Assembly (NCBI GenBank): GCA_045133795.1
Contig: JBGUUT010000034.1
Coordinates: 1-33,247, forward strand
DNA length: 33,247 nucleotides
Reading direction: 5' to 3'
DNA from: RGIG8597 sp045133795
GTDB lineage: Bacteria; Spirochaetota; GWE2-31-10
Part shown: piece after piece, positions 8,890-16,543 of the stretch
How positions within the stretch are numbered: position 1 is the stretch's first letter
Layout: each line of letters opens with the position of its first letter
Notes under the pieces: generated by a model
The model's database searches: none
Seen by the model: only the letters and a program-made list of their open reading frames with translations
Told to the model about the DNA's origin: nothing
Translations under genes and position numbers: made by a program

Positions 8890-9573
8890 TTATGCTTTCA
8901 AGAGCTTTTCTTCTAAAGCGATTTCGGCTTCACTTTTTCTCAAATAAATAGGTTCAGGTGAAGCCATTTTATTATTTTTTATGAAGAAAAGAATCGCCTC
9001 CAGCATTTCCTCTGCTGAAAAACCATTTTCATACAAATATTCATATTCTAAATCAGAATCAGCGACTTTTTCTTTCATTATTTCGAAATCTCGTCCGACA
9101 AAAATCACTTTTTTATTTGTGACTTTGGATTTTTCGATTATATCTTCAGCTGATAAATCATAATATGATAAATCCCCGCTTCCAATAAAAGTTGTATAAA
9201 AACGACGTTTTTTTGCATCTACGACAGGCACAATTACAACATCATTTCGATCACGAAACAAATAACCATAAATATCAAATGTTGAAAATCCTAAACATGG
9301 AAAGTTCCCGGCAAAAGCAATCCCTAATGCCGTTGCAATTCCGACTCTTATTCCGGTAAAAGAACCCGGACCATGACAAACGCAAGCATAATTGAGAGAT
9401 TTTTTATCTTCTCCAAGATCACAAATCCCTTTATCAATCAACGGAATCAATCGTTCCAAATGATTCATACTTTTTTCAGTCTGGTCAAAAAAATTAACTT
9501 TATCATTAATCTGAATTGCAATCTTCAGCGATGAAGAAGTTGAATCTATAACAAGAAGATTTAGTTTTTCCAT
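8890..9573 (-). CDS. tsaB: TsaB, tRNA t6A biosynthesis scaffold/ATPase-like protein
   Basis: A 227-residue ASKHA-fold protein (YeaZ/TsaB) that pairs with TsaD and TsaE to make N6-threonylcarbamoyladenosine at position 37 of ANN-decoding tRNAs. The N-terminus VIDSTSSSLKIAI (about 8-20) and the hallmark GPGSFTGIRVGIATALG (68-84) identify it. Length fits the family. The start overlaps the end of tsaE by 13 bases, which indicates translational coupling in the last two genes of the flagellar-downstream cluster. tsaD and tsaC are not in the window. Confidence 0.93.
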   Translation of the reverse strand: MEKLNLLVIDSTSSSLKIAIQINDKVNFFDQTEKSMNHLERLIPLIDKGICDLGEDKKSLNYACVCHGPGSFTGIRVGIATALGIAFAGNFPCLGFSTFDIYGYLFRDRNDVVIVPVVDAKKRRFYTTFIGSGDLSYYDLSAEDIIEKSKVTNKKVIFVGRDFEIMKEKVADSDLEYEYLYENGFSAEEMLEAILFFIKNNKMASPEPIYLRKSEAEIALEEKLLKA

Positions 9574-9992
9574 ATAACCGTTATTTTCCTTTTTTCATCT
9601 TCAATAATAATATTTACTTTTATACTTTCTTCCGGCAATAAATCACCGCATTTAGAAGCCCATTCTATGCAACTAATACCATCAGAATAAACATATTCTT
9701 CGAAACCAATCTCATAAAGCTCAAAAGGGTCATCTAAACGATATAAATCGAAATGGTAGAACTTTATCTTTGCATCATATTCATTCACCAAGGTAAAAGT
9801 CGGTGACAATAAAGGCTCGGTTATTCCAAATTCTTTCGCCATTCCCCGAATCAATACAGACTTTCCCGCACCGAGAGAACCTTCAAACAAGAAAATATCT
9901 CCGGGCTTAGCTCTTTTGGCAATCATTCCCCCAATATTTTCAGTTTCCTCTGGGGAAGATGAAAAAAACACTTCTTCCATACTTTTATCCAT
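9561..9992 (-). CDS. tsaE: TsaE, tRNA t6A biosynthesis P-loop ATPase
   Basis: A 143-residue P-loop protein (YjeE/TsaE) that drives turnover of the TsaBDE complex in t6A synthesis. Walker A is GSLGAGKS at 38-45. The family segment SPTFTLVNEY and the following FYHFDLYRLDDPFELYEIGFEEY, then GISCIEWASKCGDLLP, are all classical TsaE signatures. The ATG overlaps the stop of the upstream 95-residue gene by one base (TAATG), and its end overlaps tsaB, so the three are translationally coupled. A second ATG lies four codons downstream (M5); the first is preferred because of the TAATG junction. Confidence 0.94.
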   Translation of the reverse strand: MDKSMEEVFFSSSPEETENIGGMIAKRAKPGDIFLFEGSLGAGKSVLIRGMAKEFGITEPLLSPTFTLVNEYDAKIKFYHFDLYRLDDPFELYEIGFEEYVYSDGISCIEWASKCGDLLPEESIKVNIIIEDEKRKITVIWKN

Positions 9993-10279
9993 TATAAAGC
10001 TTCCGGAATAACTCCAGGTAACATCCCGAGTTGCTCCATATCTAATATTTTATCCCTAATTTCATTTTTCATTGAATCTGTAATCAAATTGTTTTCCAAA
10101 TTAATTGAATCAATAGAGACTTTAAAATCACCGAGTGCTCCAATCTCTAAAGTAAACCCCATATCTGTACGTATGATTCTTGACTTTTCATTAAGAAAAA
10201 CAACATTACCGACATACTTTTTTATGTAATAAATATGATTATCAATTAAAACTAATTTATCAATTTGGACTATCTTCAC
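9992..10279 (-). CDS. Unknown 95-residue protein upstream of tsaE
   Basis: A small soluble protein with a GTG start. It overlaps the end of the preceding gene by 20 bases and shares one base with the tsaE start codon. The first two-thirds is predicted beta-rich (IDKLVLIDNHIYYIKKYVGN, then FTLEIGALGDFKVSIDSINL), followed by a helix (DSMKNEIRDKILDMEQLG) and the tail MLPGVIPEAL. No catalytic motif or cysteine is seen. I do not recognise the family. The weak ribosome-binding site suggests translation coupled to the upstream gene. Its fixed place between fliD-region genes and tsaE suggests a conserved operon. Confidence 0.7.
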   Translation of the reverse strand: MKIVQIDKLVLIDNHIYYIKKYVGNVVFLNEKSRIIRTDMGFTLEIGALGDFKVSIDSINLENNLITDSMKNEIRDKILDMEQLGMLPGVIPEAL

Positions 10280-10724
10280 TTTTAACAGCTCTCCTACCTC
10301 TCTTTTTAGGAGTAGGCTTATCTTTCTTTATTAATTTATCATAAATAAATTTTACGGCTTCATTTGAGAATATTCTTTTCCTATTAACTACCGTAAACAG
10401 TTTTTGAGAAAGAAAAACATCCTGAAACCTATTTAAAAAATTATGCAACTGATGCTCTTTCAAATCAGGAAATAATCTTAAAATTTCAGCCGTCAAATAA
10501 GAACTTTTATTCTCACATGCAATAAAATAACCAGCATCAATTCTCTTAAAATCTTCACCTGCTTCTTGGTCCGGAGTTAAACTACTGGTTTTATTTATTT
10601 TTTCCATCTCTGATAAAGATACATAAACTCCGTTGCCATAAAAACCATTTCCTAAAATACCGGAAGGACGATACGCAAATCCCTTTGCTTCTGCCTCTTC
10701 AATGAAACTTAACTTTGTACCCAT
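10260..10724 (-). CDS. Unknown 154-residue protein with a basic tail
   Basis: A soluble protein of unknown family. The start is placed at the ATG at 10724 (MGTKLSF), because GGAG sits five bases before it; a longer frame from 10748 has no such site. Visible parts are a Gly/Tyr-rich segment (PSGILGNGFYGNGVYVSL), a helical region that could be a winged-helix-like fold (AEILRLFPDLKEHQLHNFL, then FTVVNRKRIFSNEAVKFI), and a basic C-terminal tail (KKDKPTPKKRGRRAVKSED). The tail suggests nucleic-acid or polyanion binding, which is inference. It ends inside the start of the 95-residue gene (20-base overlap) and lies 83 bases downstream of the fliD-linked 329-residue gene. Confidence 0.75.
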   Translation of the reverse strand: MGTKLSFIEEAEAKGFAYRPSGILGNGFYGNGVYVSLSEMEKINKTSSLTPDQEAGEDFKRIDAGYFIACENKSSYLTAEILRLFPDLKEHQLHNFLNRFQDVFLSQKLFTVVNRKRIFSNEAVKFIYDKLIKKDKPTPKKRGRRAVKSEDSPN

Positions 10725-10807
10725 TGTCACTCCTTTTCTGAAAAACAAAAGATATGATTTAAAATTCCATCTTCACATAAACTTTGTTAATAGTATTAAA
10801 AGTTAAA

Positions 10808-11797
10808 CTAACTTATTTGATTTAACAATCTATTTTTTAATTCTCCTAATAATTCTTTCATTTCTTCAATATTCGGTAAAAACTCATATTCCACCAAATC
10901 CCCAATCATTACAGAATCTTTATTTTCTATTGCTGACACCAATTCATGCAACTTTTCTGTAAGAGAATCAAAAAAAGAATCAAAAGACATTCCGTTAATT
11001 TCCAAACTTTCAAATATATTTGAATCTTGATTTTTTGACACTAGAAAAATTGAAATTGTACTATCTATCAAAGTTGTTAATTTTTGGATTATTTCCATTG
11101 CCTCTTTATCACAAGCTTTTTGAAGTAAAGTTGAAACCTCTGGTAAAGCAGGAATCAAGCTTTCATATAAAGGCAAAACTTCTGTAATACGCAAAACAAT
11201 ACTTTCTTGTGCATTGCCTGTAAATCCTAAATCCAACAATTGAAATACCTTAGATATTACAACTCCTAATTTTTCACAAGTTATAATAATTCCTTGAATA
11301 ACATCTACCTCTAAAGGAAAAATATTATCAGATAAATTTACAACTTTTTTCTTCAACTCTGCTAACTCTTCTGTAAAAATCGCTTTAATAGAAATAATTT
11401 CTTGTTTCTGTGAAAAAATTTCCATTATTTGTGCCATTCCATCTTCAATCCAATCCAGAGATTCTTCTATATTAGAAAAAAATTCATTCCATTTATTTTG
11501 TAATACATATTGTTTTAACAAATCAATATACAGCAATATTTGCTCTATAGAAAGTTTTGAAACACCAATAATATCTTTAAACTCAAACTCAATCTTATTT
11601 ATTGAATCTATCGCAATAGATTTAAGGGATTCATCATCTGCATATGAATATTCTGTACCATCAATTAAAATTTTAGTAACAAATTGAGGCTGTTCCTCTT
11701 TTGCAAAAAAGTCAACAATTCCTCTAATTACCTCAAATGCCGTTTTCTCTCCTTCAAGTTCAATAGGCAAAACTTCATTATTTACATAAACGTCCAA
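10808..11797 (-). CDS. Unknown helical protein immediately downstream of fliD
   Basis: A 329-residue acidic protein without signal peptide. The first 75 residues alternate short strands and one helix (MDVYVNNEVLPIELEGEK, FVTKILIDGTEY, INKIEFEFKD), which looks like a small alpha/beta or beta-grasp-type domain. The rest is almost all amphipathic helix (IEQILLYIDLLKQYVLQNKW, ITEVLPLYESLIPALPEVS and others), suggesting a helical bundle. It starts 14 bases after the fliD stop with an AGGGA-type site. FliS, the flagellin chaperone, usually follows fliD; this protein is far longer and I do not recognise FliS motifs, but a chaperone or export-related role is a reasonable guess. Confidence 0.75.
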   Translation of the reverse strand: MDVYVNNEVLPIELEGEKTAFEVIRGIVDFFAKEEQPQFVTKILIDGTEYSYADDESLKSIAIDSINKIEFEFKDIIGVSKLSIEQILLYIDLLKQYVLQNKWNEFFSNIEESLDWIEDGMAQIMEIFSQKQEIISIKAIFTEELAELKKKVVNLSDNIFPLEVDVIQGIIITCEKLGVVISKVFQLLDLGFTGNAQESIVLRITEVLPLYESLIPALPEVSTLLQKACDKEAMEIIQKLTTLIDSTISIFLVSKNQDSNIFESLEINGMSFDSFFDSLTEKLHELVSAIENKDSVMIGDLVEYEFLPNIEEMKELLGELKNRLLNQIS

Positions 11798-11811
11798 TTT
11801 ATCCCTCCGCT

Positions 11812-13869
11812 TTATTTACTCAAATTATCAAATTTTTTACGACTGTCTTCCAACTCTTGACCTGCTTGTTCCATTTTCAAGAACTGCTCTTTCAATTTTC
11901 TTTCTTCATCTACCAATTTTTCTTCATACTTATCAATTTCTTTCTGTTTATTATCTCTCATTCGTTTCAATCTATCATCACGCATATCAAAGAATCCGGT
12001 ACTCTTTTGCATATACCCTTTTAATAGATTGGTAATTTCCACTGCAATTCCCGTATCCGGAATAAAATCTTGATTTGTATCTTTTGCAAAAAGTTCTTTT
12101 ACTCCATCAGGATACTTCTCCATTACCTCAATAAATTTATCAATAAATTTATCTTCATCAAATTCTAAAAGTCCTTTGAACTTATTCGAACCACCAGTCT
12201 CATTTGTTGAAATTCCTATTTGAGATAACATAGAAAATTCTGCACCATATTTAGTCGGATACGAATTCATTATAATAGTTCTTAATTTTAACGACAAATT
12301 TCTTAATTCAGACTCTGAATTTAAAGAACCTTTCTTACTTTCTTTATCCTCCTCAGACAATGCTTCATCGGAACCGACAAAAGTTGTACGAGTATTTATC
12401 ATATCGATTAATTGATTATATTCTGCTAAAAATTCAGTAATATCACCAACCATTTTTGAATAATCATAATCAACATTTAAAGATGTTTCTCCGTCTGTTT
12501 TACCTAAAATTGTTATCGAAACACCTTTCAATAAATCATCAATCACATTTGACTTTCGAGTAACACGCAATCCATCTAATTCCAAAATCGCATCATGAGG
12601 TTTTTCCAATTCATTGGCAAACTCTATTTTATCCTCATTCTGACTATCTTGATTTTCTGTGTAAACTCTGATTTTCCCAACATTTAAATAATTTTCGCCA
12701 TCAATATTTCTAAAAGAAATCCCCAATAATTTTGCTCCGGAAGGCAATTTATCATCTAACCTCAAAGAATAAGTCTTGTTCATATCCGAAAGTTCAAAAT
12801 CATTTACAGGGATTTTCCCTTCTGATGTATCCAATTCAATTGAATATAAAGAATGATTATTATAATTATCATTTATTTGAGCAATAACATCATTCTCATT
12901 TGCCGTTGAAACTTCAGAATCAATTTGTTGCTCCGGCAAATTTAAAATAAACTTATCTCCTGGCAATTCTATTCCCATTACAGAAGATTGACCTATTTCA
13001 GAGAAAGTTTCGTTATTAAAAGTCAAACTATCTTGAGTTTGATCAGAAATATCATCAGTACTTGTATCAGACACATTTTCCGGCTTAGATAAAAATAAAT
13101 CAAAATCAACACAAATTGAATTATTTTGAAAAATACCTTCATTTCCTGTATCTAGGAAACAAGACTGACCGTTCTTTATAAGAAAAAAAGTATCATTTAA
13201 TGATGAGTTATTTTCTTCTCCTAAAAAATAATTTTTATCAAAAGATACACTTTCCGAAAAAAAACCCATTCTCTTAAATAAACTTTTACTGTTTTCATTA
13301 GAAAAAATTATTTTGCTGTCTTCTCCAACAGCCTTTGATTCTAACACCAAAACTCTGGTTTTAGAAGTATTAGAAATAATAGAAGATTTTACTACTGCTT
13401 TAGCTTGATCCAAAATTTCTTTATGAAATTTCTCTATATTACCACCCGAAAAACGAACATTTACGTTCTTACCGCCACTGGATATTTGATATACCCCCGC
13501 TTCAATTTTAAAATTTTTATTAAGTGGAATACTTGCAATTTTATGTGAAGATGCTTTTTCTATTACATTAACAGAATATTCACCCCTATCTGCTGTTTTT
13601 TCAATTTTGGTTGTTATTTGAGAAGAATTACTTTCTCCAATTTTATTTTCGAATGAACTTCCAGCTCCAAAAAGGCGTTTAGCACTTTTATCTAATGATA
13701 AAACCTTCTGACCGACTTCTCCCATACTTTGACGAGTTTCATCAATCTTCTTTTTTTCATCATTCATTTTATCTACTTTTTCCCGCTTTTTATTCATAAT
13801 CTTCTCAATTGTAGCTTGAGAATTATATTTATTAGATAAACCGGGAACAATACTTCCACTATCAGCCAT
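11812..13869 (-). CDS. fliD: FliD, flagellar filament cap protein (HAP2)
   Basis: A 685-residue filament cap protein that helps flagellin subunits fold at the filament tip, here a periplasmic flagellum. The N-terminus matches spirochaete FliD (SGSIVPGLSNKYNSQATIEKI-type, then a coiled coil to about residue 70). The C-terminus has a long coiled coil (KRMRDNKQKEIDKYEEKLVD, ending LEDSRKKFDNLSK) with the FliD_C-type pattern QLIDMINTRTTF. The central variable domains make it longer than enteric FliD. The start is taken at the ATG at 13869 rather than 13881, because GGAG of the upstream ATGGAG lies six bases before it. A candidate promoter precedes it. Confidence 0.9.
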   Translation of the reverse strand: MADSGSIVPGLSNKYNSQATIEKIMNKKREKVDKMNDEKKKIDETRQSMGEVGQKVLSLDKSAKRLFGAGSSFENKIGESNSSQITTKIEKTADRGEYSVNVIEKASSHKIASIPLNKNFKIEAGVYQISSGGKNVNVRFSGGNIEKFHKEILDQAKAVVKSSIISNTSKTRVLVLESKAVGEDSKIIFSNENSKSLFKRMGFFSESVSFDKNYFLGEENNSSLNDTFFLIKNGQSCFLDTGNEGIFQNNSICVDFDLFLSKPENVSDTSTDDISDQTQDSLTFNNETFSEIGQSSVMGIELPGDKFILNLPEQQIDSEVSTANENDVIAQINDNYNNHSLYSIELDTSEGKIPVNDFELSDMNKTYSLRLDDKLPSGAKLLGISFRNIDGENYLNVGKIRVYTENQDSQNEDKIEFANELEKPHDAILELDGLRVTRKSNVIDDLLKGVSITILGKTDGETSLNVDYDYSKMVGDITEFLAEYNQLIDMINTRTTFVGSDEALSEEDKESKKGSLNSESELRNLSLKLRTIIMNSYPTKYGAEFSMLSQIGISTNETGGSNKFKGLLEFDEDKFIDKFIEVMEKYPDGVKELFAKDTNQDFIPDTGIAVEITNLLKGYMQKSTGFFDMRDDRLKRMRDNKQKEIDKYEEKLVDEERKLKEQFLKMEQAGQELEDSRKKFDNLSK

Positions 13870-13893
13870 ACTTTTCTCCATTAATAGTGGATC

Positions 13894-13902
13894 ATTATAA
13901 CA
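13894..13902 (-). promoter_or_regulatory. Extended -10 promoter for fliD
   Basis: On the - strand the sequence TGTTATAAT occupies 13902-13894: a perfect TATAAT hexamer (13899-13894) preceded by TGn. The -35 position 17 bases upstream (GTGGAG) does not match, as is common with extended -10 promoters. Transcription would begin near 13887, about 18 bases before the fliD start. This implies fliD and its downstream genes can be expressed separately from flaB and flaG by the main sigma factor. Confidence 0.5.
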
Positions 13903-13943
13903 AAATAACCCTTTTTCTCCACATTTTTTAATATTTAGATAAA

Positions 13944-14291
13944 CTAAGCAATTTCATTAAACATAGTATCATTAAAATCTTGCAACATTGCAATCAACTG
14001 TCTAATTTCTTTATATGGAAATTCATATACTAATTTTGATGTTTTTTTATCAAAAATCCGAATAACAACTCGATTAATTTCCTTATCAAAATTCATATGA
14101 ATTTCTTTTCCGTGCTGTTCCAATGCTCGATTATATTTTTCAACAACACGTTTTACTCTTTCTATATTTTCACTATTGCTTGTACTGTCATCAACATTAA
14201 AGTTCTTCCTACCAACACTTTCAAAATCATGCTGTGAAAAAATATTAGATGATAAAATCTTTCTGTCATTAATAAAAACAAGCCCTGACAC
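13944..14291 (-). CDS. flaG: FlaG-family flagellar protein
   Basis: A 115-residue FlaG-family protein; family members are linked to filament length and lie next to fliD. The C-terminal half has the typical FlaG core: NRALEQHGKEIHMNFDKEIN, VVIRIFDKKTSKLVYEFP, then RQLIAMLQDFNDTMF. The proposed start is the GTG at 14291 (MSGLVFINDRK), because GAGGAGG lies five bases before it. A TTG at 14309 in the same frame would add six residues but would place the Shine-Dalgarno inside the coding region. It lies after the flaB terminator and 74 bases before fliD. Confidence 0.85.
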   Translation of the reverse strand: MSGLVFINDRKILSSNIFSQHDFESVGRKNFNVDDSTSNSENIERVKRVVEKYNRALEQHGKEIHMNFDKEINRVVIRIFDKKTSKLVYEFPYKEIRQLIAMLQDFNDTMFNEIA

Positions 14292-14350
14292 AACCACCTC
14301 CTCATGCAAGAAATAAGCATTCCTATACCAGGATTTACAGAATCTTCATA

Positions 14351-14390
14351 AAAAAACAAGTTACCCCTCTTAATTTATAAAAGGGGTAAC
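14351..14390 (-). terminator. Rho-independent terminator after the second flaB
   Basis: GTTACCCCT (14360-14368) pairs with AGGGGTAAC (14382-14390), a nine-base-pair stem with a 13-base loop. On the - strand it is followed by TTGTTTTTT (14359-14351). It lies about 70 bases after the stop of the 14462-15286 flagellin gene and before flaG, so flagellin messages end here or are partly read through into flaG. Confidence 0.85.
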
Positions 14391-14461
14391 AAAAAAATAT
14401 GATTAAAACTTCTCCCCAGAAGAAAGATGCAACTCATTTACCTATAAAAAAAATAATAAAA

Positions 14462-15286
14462 TTAACCCAACAATCTCATAACAGATTGAGTTTTTGTATT
14501 TGCTTGAGCTAACATTGCTGATCCAGCCTGAACCAAAATATTATCTCTTGTAAAATTAACCATTTCACTAGCCATATCAGCATCTCTGATAACAGATTCT
14601 GCTGCTTGTAAATTTTCAGCTGCAATAGCAACACCTTTTTGAGCTACTTCAAAACGGTTCTGATAAGCACCCAAATCTGCTCTTTGTTTATTCAAAGTTT
14701 TTAAAGCTTCATCAACAGTTGCTAAAGAACTGTTTGCTTCATCAGCTGTTGCTAAAGAAATCTGAGTTATACCAAGTCCTGTTGCAGTCATATCTCCAAC
14801 AGAAACAGCTTTTCTTTGATCAACATTTGCACCAACGTGTAACATTAATGCATTTTCTTCACCTGCAAATTTTCCAGTTAACATATTCATACCATTAAAT
14901 TGAGCATGAGATGCAATTCTGTTAACTTCATCAATCATTTGACTAACTTCAACTTGAATATACATTCTGTCTTCATCTGAATAAATACCATTTGAAGCCT
15001 GAATAGCTAACTCACGAATTCTCTGAAGAACATCTTGAGATTCCTGTAAGTATCCTTCTGTTGCCTGAACAAAAGAAACGCCGCTCTGAATATTTCTTTC
15101 TGCCTGGTTTAAACCTCTGATTTGACTTCTCATTTTTTCAGATACAGCCAAATTTGCAGCATCATCTCCTGCACGATTGATTTTTTGACCAGAAGACAAT
15201 TTTTCAATATCTTTTCCCAAAGATACATTTTTAAATTTCAAGTTGTTGTTTGAATTAATTGATGTCATATTGTGATTAATAACCAT
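14462..15286 (-). CDS. flaB: FlaB-type core flagellin (second of tandem pair)
   Basis: A 274-residue flagellin of the periplasmic flagellar core. The N-terminal domain (MVINHNMTSINSNNNLKFKN, then LSSGQKINRAGDDAANLAVS) and the C-terminal domain (AAENLQAAESVIRDADMASE, ending SVMRLLG) are the conserved D0/D1 halves, joined by a short middle containing ANVDQRKAVSVGDMTATGLG. There is no exposed D2/D3 domain, as is usual for FlaB, and no cysteine. The start is set at the ATG at 15286, because GGAGG lies five bases before it; the ATG at 15298 overlaps that site. It is very similar to the neighbouring flagellin but lacks a roughly ten-residue insertion around residues 150 and 190. Confidence 0.95.
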   Translation of the reverse strand: MVINHNMTSINSNNNLKFKNVSLGKDIEKLSSGQKINRAGDDAANLAVSEKMRSQIRGLNQAERNIQSGVSFVQATEGYLQESQDVLQRIRELAIQASNGIYSDEDRMYIQVEVSQMIDEVNRIASHAQFNGMNMLTGKFAGEENALMLHVGANVDQRKAVSVGDMTATGLGITQISLATADEANSSLATVDEALKTLNKQRADLGAYQNRFEVAQKGVAIAAENLQAAESVIRDADMASEMVNFTRDNILVQAGSAMLAQANTKTQSVMRLLG

Positions 15287-15342
15287 ATTACCCTCCATAA
15301 GTAATCTTCCTAAATATAATTATAATTAGAAAGAGATTTTTA

Positions 15343-15356
15343 CAGGTTTTCTCCTG
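15343..15356 (-). promoter_or_regulatory. Small hairpin in the leader of the second flaB
   Basis: CAGG (15356-15353 on the - strand) pairs with CCTG (15346-15343) around the loop AGAAAA, and runs of T and A on either side can extend the stem with one bulge. It sits 57 bases before the start codon. It may only be a leader hairpin; no T-run follows it, so it is not a terminator. Confidence 0.3.
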
Positions 15357-15499
15357 AAAATCAGATTAAGATGTTTTATAGATAGGTAAATAATAATCAT
15401 AGGTACATCTTTTTTTTATATGTCACAACAATTCTCCTCACCCAACTTAGGATGAGAAAAAAATCATGAATTTCAAAGAACAATTTATTTTTAATAAGA

Positions 15500-16366
15500 T
15501 TACTGTAACAATCTCATAACAGCCTGAGTTTTTTGGTTAGCTTGTGCCAACATTGAAGTTGAAGCCTGAACAAGAATATTATCTCTTGTAAAATCAACCA
15601 TTTCGCTAGCCATATCAGTATCTCTGATAACAGACTCTGCAGCTTGTAAGTTTTCTGCACCGATAGCAAGTCCTTTAGTTGCATGTTCTAATCTGTTTTG
15701 GTAAGCACCCAAATCTGCTCTTTGTTTATTCAACACTTTCAAAGCATCATCAATAGTTCCAATAACAGCGTTGGCACCATCAGATGTTGACAAAGAAATC
15801 ATTCCGTTAGTACCATCGTTTTGGCGAAGACCAAGTCCCACAGCTGTCATATCACCAATAAAGATTTGTTTTCTTTGATCCATATTTGCACCAATATGAA
15901 GCCACATTGTTGCAGTTTCTGAACCATCTCCGTTTTCTGGATTTGCAAATCTTCCGGTTAACATATTCATACCATTGAACTGTGCATGAGATGCAATTCT
16001 GTCAATTTCATCTACTAATTGACTAACTTCAACCTGAATATACATTCTGTCTTCATTTGAATAAATACCATTTGAAGCTTGAACAGCCAACTCACGAACT
16101 CTTTGCAAAATATCTTGAGTTTCTTGCAAATATCCTTCTGTTGTCTGAACAAAAGAAATACCATTTTCTGCATTTTTTTCAGCTTGAACTAAACCTCTGA
16201 TTTGACTTCTCATTTTTTCAGATACAGCCAAATTTGCAGCATCGTCACCTGCACGGTTAATTTTTTGACCAGAAGATAACTTTTCCATACTTGAATTAAG
16301 GGAAAGTCCATTGTTTTTTACCTGACGATTGGCAAAAATAGAAGAGAGATTGTGATTAATAACCAT
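15500..16366 (-). CDS. flaB: FlaB-type core flagellin (first of tandem pair)
   Basis: A 288-residue core flagellin, starting MVINHNLSSIFANRQVKNNG and ending NQKTQAVMRLLQ. The D0/D1 halves are nearly the same as in the next flagellin, including the stretch SEKMRSQIRGL. It differs mainly in the middle: a longer segment (NPENGDGSETATMWLHIGAN) and a second small insertion (RQNDGTNGMISLS). There are no cysteines. The ribosome-binding site is GGAGG seven bases before ATG. The 213-base gap to the second flagellin holds no terminator I can recognise, so the two may be co-transcribed, but each could also have its own promoter. The leader carries two inverted repeats. Confidence 0.95.
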   Translation of the reverse strand: MVINHNLSSIFANRQVKNNGLSLNSSMEKLSSGQKINRAGDDAANLAVSEKMRSQIRGLVQAEKNAENGISFVQTTEGYLQETQDILQRVRELAVQASNGIYSNEDRMYIQVEVSQLVDEIDRIASHAQFNGMNMLTGRFANPENGDGSETATMWLHIGANMDQRKQIFIGDMTAVGLGLRQNDGTNGMISLSTSDGANAVIGTIDDALKVLNKQRADLGAYQNRLEHATKGLAIGAENLQAAESVIRDTDMASEMVDFTRDNILVQASTSMLAQANQKTQAVMRLLQ

Positions 16367-16393
16367 AGTGTTTCCTCCATGAAACTTAATTTA

Positions 16394-16409
16394 CAAGTAT
16401 CCATACTTG
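16394..16409. repeat. Inverted repeat in the leader of the first flaB
   Basis: CAAGTAT-CC-ATACTTG is a perfect seven-base inverted repeat with a two-base centre, placed 28 bases upstream of the flaB start codon, just before its Shine-Dalgarno region. It could bind a dimeric regulator or fold in the mRNA (a two-base loop is strained, so DNA binding or a slightly opened hairpin is likelier). Confidence 0.45.
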
Positions 16410-16424
16410 CATATGTTTTTATTT

Positions 16425-16443
16425 TAAAAGCAAATTGCTTTTA
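16425..16443. repeat. Second inverted repeat upstream of the first flaB
   Basis: TAAAAGCAA-A-TTGCTTTTA is a perfect nine-base inverted repeat with a one-base centre, 59 bases upstream of the flaB start. Its size and symmetry resemble operators of dimeric helix-turn-helix repressors. No sigma-28 consensus is recognisable next to it. Confidence 0.45.
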
Positions 16444-16543
16444 TTCCCGAACAAACTACAACACACAAAATACACCGCAACAACTCAGTGCATTCTCCAA
16501 CTTTAAGTAAGTATATTTCTTTCAAAAAAAAAATCAATAACTT

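Noticed and set aside
14162..14359. A 65-residue frame overlapping flaG, starting at an ATG with its own upstream bases
   Set aside because: It lies out of frame over flaG, which has clear FlaG motifs; the frame is a shadow.
15421..15480. Hairpin between the two flaB genes as a terminator
   Set aside because: CTCACCC/GGATGAG has a mismatch, and on the coding strand its T-run lies before rather than after the stem.
16367..16543. Sigma-28 promoter for flaB
   Set aside because: The best match (TAAA, then ATGGATAC 13 bases later) has wrong spacing and only half the -10 bases, so it is not supported.
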